From Phycisphaerales bacterium (GTDB taxonomy: Bacteria; Planctomycetota; Phycisphaerae; UBA1845): a DNA stretch of 64,000 nucleotides. This document shows, piece after piece, positions 7,882 to 15,840 of this stretch. The stretch spans positions 6,296 to 70,295 of the forward strand of contig JACKHH010000018.1 in the NCBI GenBank assembly GCA_020639095.1. The letters are read 5' to 3'. Position numbers and translations under genes: made by a program. The notes under the pieces are model-generated. The model had not been told where the DNA came from and did not search any database. It saw nothing but the letters and a program-made list of their open reading frames with translations. How positions within the stretch are numbered: the stretch's first letter is position 1; each line of letters opens with the position of its first letter.

Positions 7882-7995
7882 CTTCGCCCCCCACCGGGCA
7901 AGGGGCAACAAAGGACAAACGCTCCCCAAGGGATAGCGATCAACCGAATCACAATCGTAAGAAGTTAACAACACCACCAAAGGACAACACATCAC

Positions 7996-9042
7996 ATGGC
8001 AGCAGAAGAAACCACCGCCGTCGATCGTCGGCAGCACGCGGCTGCGCGTGCCAAAGCAATTGACACCTTCCTCGACGAGTTCGCTCCGGGCGAAAATCAA
8101 GACCTCGCCGCGGAAATGCTTGTAACCGTTTGCCGCTTGGTCCGTGACGGCTGTGGCCGTGGCGAAATGAAAGTGCTCAACCGCGCGCTCAAGGAGATGC
8201 GCTACGCGTTCAAGACGTTCGCGCCGTACGAACACGTGCCCAAGTGCACGATCTTCGGCAGCTCGCGCACGCGTGAGGATCATCCGCAGTACATCCAGTG
8301 CGTCGAGTTCGCGCGGAAGATTCAGGAGCAGGGTTGGATGGTGATCACGGGCGCGGGCGACGGCATCATGCGCGCCGGCCACCACGGCGCGACGCGCGAG
8401 AAGAGCTTCGGCGTTGCGATCAGCCTGCCCTTCGAGCAGGGCACCAACACAATCATCGAAGGCGATTCCAAGCTGGTGAAGTTCAAATACTTCTTCACCC
8501 GGAAGCTCATGTTCGTGAAGGAAGCGGAAGCCATCGTGCTTTGCCCGGGCGGTTTCGGCACGCAGGACGAGGGCTTTGAGTCGCTCACGTTGGTGCAGAC
8601 GGGCAAGAGTTCACCGATGCCGATCGTTCTGCTCGACGAGCCGAACGGTACCTATTGGCAGCACTGGCGCACCTACGTGCAGTCCGAACTGCTCCGTACC
8701 GGCATGATCAGCCCCGAGGATATGAACCTCTTCTACCTCACCGACGACGCAGGGGCAGCCGTTCGCGAAATCACGCACTACTATCGCCGCTACCATTCGT
8801 CGCGGTTCGTGCAGGACGATTTCGTGATCCGCATGAAGTCGCCGCTGCCCGAAGCGTTTGTCGAGCAGCTTAACGAGGAGTACGAAGAACTGATGCACGG
8901 CGGAACGATCACGCAGGTGCAAGGCGCCCTGCCCGAGGAAGCCGGTGAATACGCCGACCTCCCGCGATTGGTTTTCGCCTACGACAAAAAGAGCGCCGGC
9001 AGACTCCGCCAGCTCATCAACGCGATCAATGACCACGAGTAA
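7996..9042 (+). CDS. LOG-family nucleotide 5'-monophosphate phosphoribohydrolase-like protein
   Basis: A 348-residue member of the LOG ('lysine decarboxylase-like') family. Known members split nucleoside 5'-monophosphates into base and ribose 5-phosphate; they do not decarboxylate lysine. The central Rossmann-like domain begins TIFGSSRT and carries WMVITGAGDGIMRAGHHGA and the catalytic signature LCPGGFGTQDEGFE (PGGxGTxxE). There are extra N-terminal (about 85 residues, helical) and C-terminal (about 90 residues) parts, so it is longer than the small plant LOG enzymes and closer in size to PpnN/YgdH-type proteins. A weak AAAGGA precedes the ATG. It could recycle nucleotides or be linked to alarmone response as in PpnN; the second is speculative. 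Confidence 0.85.
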   Translation: MAAEETTAVDRRQHAAARAKAIDTFLDEFAPGENQDLAAEMLVTVCRLVRDGCGRGEMKVLNRALKEMRYAFKTFAPYEHVPKCTIFGSSRTREDHPQYIQCVEFARKIQEQGWMVITGAGDGIMRAGHHGATREKSFGVAISLPFEQGTNTIIEGDSKLVKFKYFFTRKLMFVKEAEAIVLCPGGFGTQDEGFESLTLVQTGKSSPMPIVLLDEPNGTYWQHWRTYVQSELLRTGMISPEDMNLFYLTDDAGAAVREITHYYRRYHSSRFVQDDFVIRMKSPLPEAFVEQLNEEYEELMHGGTITQVQGALPEEAGEYADLPRLVFAYDKKSAGRLRQLINAINDHE

Positions 9043-9144
9043 AGAAATGGCTACGAGAACGGGGCGCGGCTCGTTTCCATGAACGAGTTGCGTCGCCTTT
9101 TTCGCTTCCTGCTACTTCGTGCACTCGACTGCGAACCTTGAGAA

Positions 9145-9374
9145 ATGCCCCAACGGGGCATCGGCTCATAGCCCAGGGTTGCGCCGCAGGCGCTACCCTG
9201 GGGTTTGGACCGAATATCGCCACTTCGACGCTGAAGGCGTCGCGGCCCGCGCTGCTGACCACGTTGACTGCAATGGGCCGCAACCCCGTTGGGGTTGGCG
9301 GGATTGGTATTTGCCAACCCAGGGTAGCCACTGCGCGGCAACCCTGGGCTAGGGGCCGTGACGCCTTTGGCGTC
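9145..9374. repeat. Cluster of nested palindromes (family P7)
   Basis: Six hairpins follow one another: ATGCCCC/GGGGCAT (9145-9161), CCCAGGGTTGCG with its CTACCCTGGG arm (9171-9201), GACGCTGAAGGCGTC (9228-9242), GCAACCCCGTTGGGGTTG (9280-9297), an inverted copy of the second (9316-9350) and GACGCCTTTGGCGTC (9360-9374). The left and right halves mirror each other. No coding potential is seen in 9043-9538. Confidence 0.8.
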
Positions 9375-9390
9375 AATTGGTGATCATTTG

Positions 9391-9478
9391 CGATTTGCGG
9401 TTGCGTCATTCGCGATTTGCGTTTGTGTGGCTCGCGATTTGCGGCTGCGTGGCTCGCGATCGGCGGCGGTGTCGTCTT
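9391..9478 (+). repeat. 22-bp tandem repeat, four units
   Basis: Units beginning CGATTTGCGG, CGATTTGCGT, CGATTTGCGG and CGATCGGCGG start at 9391, 9413, 9435 and 9457, exactly 22 bp apart. The fourth is degenerate. There are no unique spacers, so this is not a CRISPR array. Confidence 0.7.
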
Positions 9479-9538
9479 TGCCGGGGACATTTCCGCTGGA
9501 TTGAGCATGCCCCAAAGCTGCGGCGACATCTATACGCT

Positions 9539-11488
9539 CTACCGGCTTCGCGTCAGCACCATGAACTGGTAGGGTTCCATGACCAGTTCAGCCGTTGCCG
9601 TGATGATCTGGCCTGCGTTCAGGTCGATGACCGTCTTGAGTAAACCCATCTGCCGGAGTCTGCGGGCGTCCAGGCGTTGTTCGTGCTCGGAAAAGCTGGC
9701 GAGTACCAGCACGCTGTGCTCGTCGTGATTCCGGAAATAACCGAAGACGTGTACGTTGCCGGTGTCGATGATCTGCGTTTCGGCACGCGTGAACGCGAGG
9801 TTCTGCTGCCGAAGCTGCGACAGCCGCAGGATGCCCTTATACACCCGGCCTGCAATCGTCTCCGGATCACGTCGCTCCTCGGCACGCTCCCAATCGAACG
9901 ACGCGCGATGGACCCATCGGCTGTCGCCACGCTTGTCCGGGTCCTCCTCGTAGTCGTAGCGATTCAACATGGCGATCTCATCCCCCAAGTAAATCAGGGG
10001 GATGCCGCCAATGGTGAATAGAATGCCGTGCAGCAGGTGGATACGGCGAATGGCCAGCTCGACGTCGGCTTCGTTCTGCTCGTCGATGGCTTTCTCAAGT
10101 CCGCACAACGAAGCGCAGGTGCCTGAGACGCGCGCTTTGCCCGTGACTGGGTCTTCCTGAAACGGCAGGCCGCGTGCAAAACTGCCGCCGAATTTCCCGG
10201 TGTAAAACGCGGTCAAGAAGCGGCGGTGGGCATCCGGATCGAAGCCAATGTGGGCGACATCCTCGTCGGCGAACGTCCAGCCAATATCGTCGTGGCAGCG
10301 TACGTAGTTGACCCAGGCGCAGTCCAGCGGAATGGCGAAGCGATGCTGCATCGTGTTCTGCAATGCGCGCACGTCGCGCGTGGCCAGCGCGTCCCACAAC
10401 ATCGCCATCAACTGCGGATTGTACGAAAGCTCGCACTCGCTGCCGCTGATGTACTTGCGCACCTCGTCGGGATGCACGATGGCTTCCGACTTGAAGACCA
10501 TTGCCGGCGCGGCGATACGGGCGGCTGCGCGAAACGCCTGAATGAGCGTGTGCGCCTGCGGAAGATTCTGACAGGTCGTGCCCATCTCCTTCCAGAGGAA
10601 CGCAACAGCGTCGAGCCGGAGCACCTCAACACCCTGGTTCGCGAGGAAGAGCATCTCCTCCAGCATGCGCGCAAAAACCACCGGGTTCTCGTAGTTCAGA
10701 TCGCACTGGTAATTGTAGAACGTGGTCCACACCCACTTCTTCATCTGGCTGCGGTAGGTGAACGCACCGGGCCGGTCGTCGGGGAAGACTTCGATCATGC
10801 TCCGTTCGTAGGCGTCGGGGATCGTGCGGTCGGGGTAGATGCGATAGTAGTCCTGGAATTCCCCATCGCCCGCCCACGCCTTCTGCGCCCACTCGTGTTC
10901 GTCCGAGGTGTGGTTGCAGACGAAGTCGAGTACGAGTGAGATGCCGCGGTTGCGCATTTCGCTTGCGAGTTCCGCGAGTTGCGGCATGGTCCCCAGCTTT
11001 TCGTTCACCTCGCGGTAGCTGCTGACCGCGTAGCCGCCGTCGCTGTCGCCTTGGGGAACCTTGAAGAGCGGCATCAGGTGGAGGTAGCGGATGTCGAGTT
11101 CGGTAAGGTAGGGCAGTTGCTCGCGCAGACCTTGCAGATCGCCCGCGAACAGGTCGACGTAGCACATGGCGCCGATCATGCGGTGCGACTGGTACCAGTC
11201 GGGATCGGCTTCGCGGAGCGCGTCGAGCGCTTTGAGCTCTCCAGGCCGGTCCATCCACATCTGCGCAACGGCGGTCAACACGCTCTCGAGGTGATAGAAG
11301 AAGTCGTACAACCTGCCGTACAGCGAGAACATGCGATCGAAGAGCACGGGGAAGTGTTCGCGGACGCGCGCGACGAAGTTGGCCCAGTCGACGTCATCGA
11401 TCTGGCCGGCGAAGCGTGCTTCGATTCGCGGGAGCAGGCGTCGGAGGGTGGCATCGGCCTGTACTGCCGTTGCGGTCGGTTCGGGCAT
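9539..11488 (-). CDS. ams: Amylosucrase (GH13)
   Basis: A 649-residue GH13 enzyme that uses sucrose to build alpha-1,4-glucan and releases fructose. The four GH13 regions are seen in order: DFVCNH (about 188-193), EVLRLDAVAF with nucleophile Asp293, FKSEAIVHPDE with acid/base Glu335, and YVRCHDDIGW with the His-Asp pair 399-400. The RCHDDIGW string and the roughly 100-residue helical N-terminal domain (LEVxTAVAQMW region) are typical of amylosucrase and set it apart from alpha-amylases and sucrose phosphorylases. The length fits the family (about 630-650). There is no signal peptide, so it acts in the cytoplasm, perhaps in glycogen storage from sucrose. The gene stands alone. Confidence 0.88.
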   Translation of the reverse strand: MPEPTATAVQADATLRRLLPRIEARFAGQIDDVDWANFVARVREHFPVLFDRMFSLYGRLYDFFYHLESVLTAVAQMWMDRPGELKALDALREADPDWYQSHRMIGAMCYVDLFAGDLQGLREQLPYLTELDIRYLHLMPLFKVPQGDSDGGYAVSSYREVNEKLGTMPQLAELASEMRNRGISLVLDFVCNHTSDEHEWAQKAWAGDGEFQDYYRIYPDRTIPDAYERSMIEVFPDDRPGAFTYRSQMKKWVWTTFYNYQCDLNYENPVVFARMLEEMLFLANQGVEVLRLDAVAFLWKEMGTTCQNLPQAHTLIQAFRAAARIAAPAMVFKSEAIVHPDEVRKYISGSECELSYNPQLMAMLWDALATRDVRALQNTMQHRFAIPLDCAWVNYVRCHDDIGWTFADEDVAHIGFDPDAHRRFLTAFYTGKFGGSFARGLPFQEDPVTGKARVSGTCASLCGLEKAIDEQNEADVELAIRRIHLLHGILFTIGGIPLIYLGDEIAMLNRYDYEEDPDKRGDSRWVHRASFDWERAEERRDPETIAGRVYKGILRLSQLRQQNLAFTRAETQIIDTGNVHVFGYFRNHDEHSVLVLASFSEHEQRLDARRLRQMGLLKTVIDLNAGQIITATAELVMEPYQFMVLTRSR

Positions 11489-11642
11489 CGTTACTCCTCG
11501 ATCAGGGATATATCACGCAACCCGTGACACATTAAGCCCGATGTGCCTCGCCTGCCACCCGGAGTCAGAATTGGGCATAGGGCCAGGGTTCTGCACGCGC
11601 GATGCGAACCACATGCCTGATTTCGTGGCATGCATGCAGGGC

Positions 11643-11679
11643 ACAAAAAAGCCCGGCGAGCATCACGCTCGCCGGGCTC
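11643..11679 (-). terminator. Rho-independent terminator after the dockerin protein gene
   Basis: The stem AGCCCGGCGAG / CTCGCCGGGCT (11650-11678) has a 7-base loop and, on the minus strand, is followed by six T (11645-11650). It lies 35 bases after the stop of the 11714-12883 gene. Confidence 0.85.
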
Positions 11680-11713
11680 GTTGCTTGTGCAGATTGTGGA
11701 ACCGGTGGCCGCT

Positions 11714-12883
11714 TTATTGCGGGCCGGTGATTTGTGGCTCGATCGCGACGAAGTCGGAATTCGTGAACGCGCCGCTTGCGTCGACGTCGTAGCGGTAGCA
11801 CCCATTCGTGGTCACGTCGTTGTTGAAACAACGCTGCATGGCGGCCATGTCGAACAGGTCGATGTCGTCGTCGTAGTCGATGTCAGCCACGGGCGTCGGC
11901 AGCGGTTCGAAGATGTCGATTTCCTTAATGACCGACGCGATGAAGGCCTTACGCGAACCGTCCAGGTCCTCCTCTTCCTGCATCGAGGACGTGCCGTTCG
12001 AGCAGGCGTCGCGGTACTCCGGCGACTCATTGTCGTAACCCTGCCAGGGATCCTGAAAAACTCCCGTGATGTTCGCGGCGCCGTAGAACACGATCCGCAG
12101 GTCCGTGCAGTCTTCGACGAGTATGTCGCTGTCGAAGTTGAGCACCTGCGTCAGCGAACCTTGCCAGATGTTGTCATTGAACATGCCGAACTCGCCGCTC
12201 TTCGCGCCGAGCACGACCGGGAAGAACTCCTCGTAGCCGACCAGGTTGGTCTCGATCGAGCCGTGAGCCGGGCAGATGCCGTCCAGGCAGTCACCCTGGC
12301 GAGCGTACACGTCGTAGTGCTGGAAGATGCGGCCATCGCGATTGTTGAAGTTGCCCGCGAACACGCGCAACTGGCCGATGTCGGTCGGGCTGCCAAAACC
12401 GTAACGCACGACGAGCGAGGCGCGGCCATAGTCGCGCAGCACGCTCTGGCAGGCGGTTCCGGGAATACCATCGCTGAGTTCTTCAATGCCACCCCCCGGG
12501 CAACTCGGCGGCAGGCCGACGTAGAAGCCGTCGCTCGGCAGCAGGTCGATGACATTCAGGCAACCCAGGTTGCCGCCGCTGCTGTCCATCAACCACGAGT
12601 TCACGTTGTTGATCAGGTCGATCACACCACTGGTGTACGGCGCGATGCTGCTCTCATTCAGCGCCTGGCCGACCGGGAATTCCGAGGGAATGTTGAAACC
12701 GTTGCTGTTGGCGGTGAAGCCATTGACGAAGTCGGTGGTGCTGATCGGTTCGGAAAGGTCGCCGAAGTTTTCGGCGAGTTCGTCCCAGACGAGAATCTCA
12801 CCGGAAACCGCCCCTTGCACCGGTGTCGATATCGCCCAGCCGCATGCAGCGCACACGCAGAGCAGCTTGCTTAGTGTTTTCAT
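11714..12883 (-). CDS. Secreted protein with discoidin-like shared domain and C-terminal dockerin-type repeats
   Basis: A 389-residue exported protein of unknown function. The signal peptide is MKTLSKLLCVCAACGWAIS and cleavage is likely near VQGA. Residues of about 25-325 form a domain also found in the proteins at 14900-15667 and 18675-20918. It contains ELSDGIPG, SVLRDYGRASLVVRYGFGSP, DIGQLRVFAGN, RDGRIFQHYDVYA and ASVIKEIDIFEP. The C-terminus has two dockerin-like Ca-binding loops: DIDYDDDIDLFDMAAMQRCF and YDVDASGAFTNSDFVAIEP. In planctomycetes such repeats occur on many surface proteins without cellulosomes. A strong terminator follows. The pseudopilin gene 142 bases upstream may share its promoter. 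Confidence 0.75.
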   Translation of the reverse strand: MKTLSKLLCVCAACGWAISTPVQGAVSGEILVWDELAENFGDLSEPISTTDFVNGFTANSNGFNIPSEFPVGQALNESSIAPYTSGVIDLINNVNSWLMDSSGGNLGCLNVIDLLPSDGFYVGLPPSCPGGGIEELSDGIPGTACQSVLRDYGRASLVVRYGFGSPTDIGQLRVFAGNFNNRDGRIFQHYDVYARQGDCLDGICPAHGSIETNLVGYEEFFPVVLGAKSGEFGMFNDNIWQGSLTQVLNFDSDILVEDCTDLRIVFYGAANITGVFQDPWQGYDNESPEYRDACSNGTSSMQEEEDLDGSRKAFIASVIKEIDIFEPLPTPVADIDYDDDIDLFDMAAMQRCFNNDVTTNGCYRYDVDASGAFTNSDFVAIEPQITGPQ

Positions 12884-13025
12884 CGGACTTCTTTCCTCCT
12901 CAGGAACCCTGGTCGATTGTTGGAATCAGCGAACGCTCGTACTCCGTCTCTCGCCTGATCTTGCGGACAACCACCACCCCCGAAACGGCGACAGCCGCAA
13001 CAAGCGTTGCGGCTGTTGGCCCCAC

Positions 13026-13937
13026 TTACCACCAATAGAGGTCGTTACCGAACGAGGTCGTTGCATTCAGTTTCAGGTTGATCGAAGCGGCTGTTCCGCT
13101 TCCGTTGAATACGTCCAGCAACTCGCGGTAATAGGTTGGTTTCTTCAATTCCACCGCGCCGTCGCCATACAGGACGTTGGCGCTGTCGACTCGCGGTTTC
13201 TTTGAGGAAGGTGTGGCGACGGAAGTCTGCCACCCTTCGCCGTGATTAACACGCCACTTTCCGCCCCCGCCCCAGTACATGACCATGTCCGCCATCAGGA
13301 CCTTTCCGCTGCCGGAGTCCTTCTCAACAATGTTGTCGCGCTTGGCACGAATGTGGTCCTTCATGTCCTGCGTGGCGGAGAGCGCGTAGTTCATCTTCTT
13401 CTGTGGATTGTTGGCGACTTCATGGAATCCGCCGACATAGAAGTACGCGGACTGAATGTAGACGTCTTCGCTGACCTGTGCGCCGATGCCGGTGTAGTCG
13501 CCATTGGGATAATTCCCAGAGAGGATCTCCGCCTCCTGGCCGATCTGTTCGGGCTGGGCGAACGGGCAGAAGAACACCGGGGGAACACGCGTGCGTTCCG
13601 TGCGGTCGGCGTTGTAGTCGAGTCCACCGATGTGTTCCGCGATCGCCGAGATTACTGAGTAGGTCATAACGCCGGCAGCGCTGCGGTCCTTTCGAACGAT
13701 AGGGTCATTCGAAGTGCCAAACGTATTCTGTGGAGGAACGCGATAATACTCCGCGGCGTAACTCGACAATGACAAGCCGATGTCGTGCATCTGCGCCGCG
13801 TCCTTGACGAGTTTCGCCTGTAGGCGTGCCTTCTTGAGCGACGGCAGAAGAATCGCGATGAGCAGCGCGATGATCGAAATCACCACGAGCAACTCAACGA
13901 GTGTGAAAGCACGATTGCGACGTTGGATGGTTTGCAT
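13026..13937 (-). CDS. Prepilin-type N-terminal methylation domain protein (type II secretion pseudopilin-like)
   Basis: A 303-residue protein. The N-terminus, RRNRAFTLVELLVVISIIA, is a textbook type IV prepilin signal: cleavage before Phe, Glu at +5, then a hydrophobic helix. After IAILLPSLKKAR the body is a globular secreted domain of the kind that planctomycetes encode in large numbers (DUF1559-like / PulG-like). Near the C-terminus NVLYGDGAVELKK resembles the GDG motif of that group. The protein is probably exported and held by the cleaved pilin helix. Its role is unknown. A good promoter lies at 14057-14084, leaving a leader of about 113 bases. Confidence 0.8.
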   Translation of the reverse strand: MQTIQRRNRAFTLVELLVVISIIALLIAILLPSLKKARLQAKLVKDAAQMHDIGLSLSSYAAEYYRVPPQNTFGTSNDPIVRKDRSAAGVMTYSVISAIAEHIGGLDYNADRTERTRVPPVFFCPFAQPEQIGQEAEILSGNYPNGDYTGIGAQVSEDVYIQSAYFYVGGFHEVANNPQKKMNYALSATQDMKDHIRAKRDNIVEKDSGSGKVLMADMVMYWGGGGKWRVNHGEGWQTSVATPSSKKPRVDSANVLYGDGAVELKKPTYYRELLDVFNGSGTAASINLKLNATTSFGNDLYWW

Positions 13938-14056
13938 GTCCGACCCTCGTAAATCCCTTTCGGGTAATACAGAAATACTGGGTACTTGCGGCGGCGCGAT
14001 GACGGGCGGTCAACCTGAATTGGCACGCGGGTACGTCACCGTGCAACTCTCACCTT

Positions 14057-14084
14057 ATTATAGCCGGAAAAGCACCTGTTTCAA
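14057..14084 (-). promoter_or_regulatory. Sigma-70-type promoter for the pseudopilin gene
   Basis: On the minus strand TTGAAA (14084-14079), a 16-base spacer and a perfect TATAAT (14062-14057). Confidence 0.65.
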
Positions 14085-14099
14085 TGAATCTATCGTCCG

Positions 14100-14712
14100 T
14101 AAACCACGTTGGCGCATAGGATTAGCCGAATACTTTTGAGTGATTTCCACCATTTGAATCGCGTTTGTTCCGCGTTGCACCGGACCTCTCAGTCGCCCTT
14201 GCGGGTCGCCGGTGCGTCGGCGACAAGCACGCGACGGGCACGCACGGTTCGGGGGGCAGCGGGTGCCGGAGGGCTGCGTCCGCCTCAACCTGTCAGCGCG
14301 CCCGCCCGATAAGGTTCGCGGCGAATCGTAGCTGACACGTTTCTATCGGATCGGTTGCGGGCCCTAGCGTTCACTAAAGTGTGGCTGGCGCAGTCTGGAG
14401 TTGTGCGCTGCGCCGTTCCGCGCGCGCACGCGCACGTTTGATCGAAACCATTGCTATTGCGGACGCGGAGCGACCATCACGAGACGAATTCCCGGCGTAT
14501 CTCGCCGGTTCCGTCGCCGGGCGTTGATGGGAGACATCTTCCATCGGCGAGAGGTGTGCAGGTTGTTTCACATCGGGTGCTGAACGGACGTTCGTGCCAT
14601 CGTTCACAACTGCGCGGCACGACCGGAAAAATGCTCATGATCGGGATAGTACTTAGCTTCCAAATTCAAATTGTGACGCGTTGTGTTCACGCACTTCATT
14701 CGTTTGATTCAG
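14100..14712. other. Long gene-poor divergent intergenic region
   Basis: This stretch lies between the pseudopilin and PEP-CTERM genes, which point away from each other. It has a GC-rich part (14160-14320) with small hairpins such as GTCGCCG/CGGCGAC at 14205-14224. A short frame on the minus strand (14374-14607) has no clear ribosome binding site and an ordinary shadow-like composition. I see no known RNA motif. Confidence 0.4.
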
Positions 14713-14742
14713 TTGATATCGCACTTGCGCCTCCGCTAAAAT
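14713..14742 (+). promoter_or_regulatory. Sigma-70-type promoter for the PEP-CTERM gene
   Basis: TTGATA (14713-14718), an 18-base spacer and TAAAAT (14737-14742). The leader to the ATG at 14900 would be about 150 bases. Confidence 0.55.
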
Positions 14743-14899
14743 GCAATGCAGTAAAGCGGGAAAACGTAACCAACTGGTCATCGCACTCTCTCCGTATCGC
14801 GATGAATCGACATTGGGTTTTCCCACTTGGGCAATCTCTCGGATGGCCGGGACATTGAAAACTCGGTTAGACTCGTGCATATCTAAGGAGGTATGGAAG

Positions 14900-15667
14900 A
14901 TGAAAAAAGTGTTCATGTGCATGGCGTTGGTCGGCGCCTTGGCGGCCAGCGCGCAAGCGGGTTTCGTAACACCAGGCTACGGCTTGTCGGTGAGCCAGGG
15001 CGAAACCGGTGATCTCGCGTATCCCGTCACCGCCGGCGACCTCATTTCCGGTATGATCGCAACGGAACTGCCTGGTGACCTGGGATGGCATCCGGCGAAC
15101 ACCGCTCCCGCTGATCAATTGCCCGCGTTTACAGACGATGTGCTCAACAGCGGTTTGGCGGGTCTGTTGAACGACAACAACCCCGGTGTTCCGGTGAAGC
15201 GCATTCAGTACGATCTGTCCGGCGCAACCGACATTGGCAAAATCAAGGTCTACTCGGGAAATGACGGCCGCGACGGTCGCGTGTTCCACACTTACACTGT
15301 CGAGTTCTCGACCGACAACGGTTCGAACTGGAGCACGCCGATTTATGTTCAGTCGCACGACTCGAACACGATCAACAACTCGGGTAACAACCAGTGGCGC
15401 GTCGTGTTGTCGGAGTTGACCAACCCATCGGGCAAGCTTGCAACGGCAGCCACCAACGTTCGCTTCGATTTCTACTCGGTGGACAACACCCAGGGTCAGA
15501 TGCGCGATCCGTTTGACGGCGTGAACCCCTTCACCGGTTTTGATGACACGCTGACGGCTGCCTTCGTTTCGCCGCTGGTTTGGGAGATCGACGTTCTCGT
15601 TCCGGAACCCGGTACGATGGCGTTGCTGGCGTTCGGTGGTGTCGCGTTGCTGCGTCGCCGTCGCTAA
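14900..15667 (+). CDS. PEP-CTERM sorted secreted protein with shared discoidin-like domain
   Basis: A 255-residue exported protein. ATG at 14900 is chosen because AAGGAGG (14885-14891) stands eight bases upstream and MKKVFMCMALVGALAASAQAG is a clear signal peptide. The C-terminus is a PEP-CTERM sorting signal (VPEPGTMALLAFGGVALL then RRRR), so an exosortase should process and anchor it; none is in the window. The body shares IKVYSGNDGRDGRVFHTYTV, RFDFYSVDNTQG and VWEIDVLVPE with the proteins at 11714-12883 and 18675-20918, suggesting one domain fold with different surface anchors. A jelly-roll (discoidin-like) binding domain is my guess from the alternating strands; no catalytic motif is seen. 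Confidence 0.8.
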   Translation: MKKVFMCMALVGALAASAQAGFVTPGYGLSVSQGETGDLAYPVTAGDLISGMIATELPGDLGWHPANTAPADQLPAFTDDVLNSGLAGLLNDNNPGVPVKRIQYDLSGATDIGKIKVYSGNDGRDGRVFHTYTVEFSTDNGSNWSTPIYVQSHDSNTINNSGNNQWRVVLSELTNPSGKLATAATNVRFDFYSVDNTQGQMRDPFDGVNPFTGFDDTLTAAFVSPLVWEIDVLVPEPGTMALLAFGGVALLRRRR

Positions 15668-15738
15668 GTTGTAACCTATGGTTTACCGGCGGTGCGCTGC
15701 GGCGCATCGCGGTTCCTTCAGATGAGCCTTTGCATTGC

Positions 15739-15778
15739 AAGCCGCGGAGCGGGCCCACCGTTCCGCGGCTTGTTTGTC
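15739..15778 (+). terminator. Rho-independent terminator after the PEP-CTERM gene
   Basis: The stem AAGCCGCGGA (15739-15748) / TCCGCGGCTT (15762-15771) is followed by GTTTGTCT. Confidence 0.7.
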
Positions 15779-15840
15779 TGCACACTTCGCGATAAACCTG
15801 CCCGTAACAGTTCTCGCAGTCGTCAAGGAGGATCGATCCC

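Noticed and set aside
9391..9478. Possible CRISPR array
   Set aside because: Units are contiguous 22-bp repeats with no unique spacers, and no cas genes are present.
14374..14607. Small minus-strand gene in the divergent gap
   Set aside because: There is no ribosome binding site, no promoter and no conserved-looking motif; kept only as a note on the gap.
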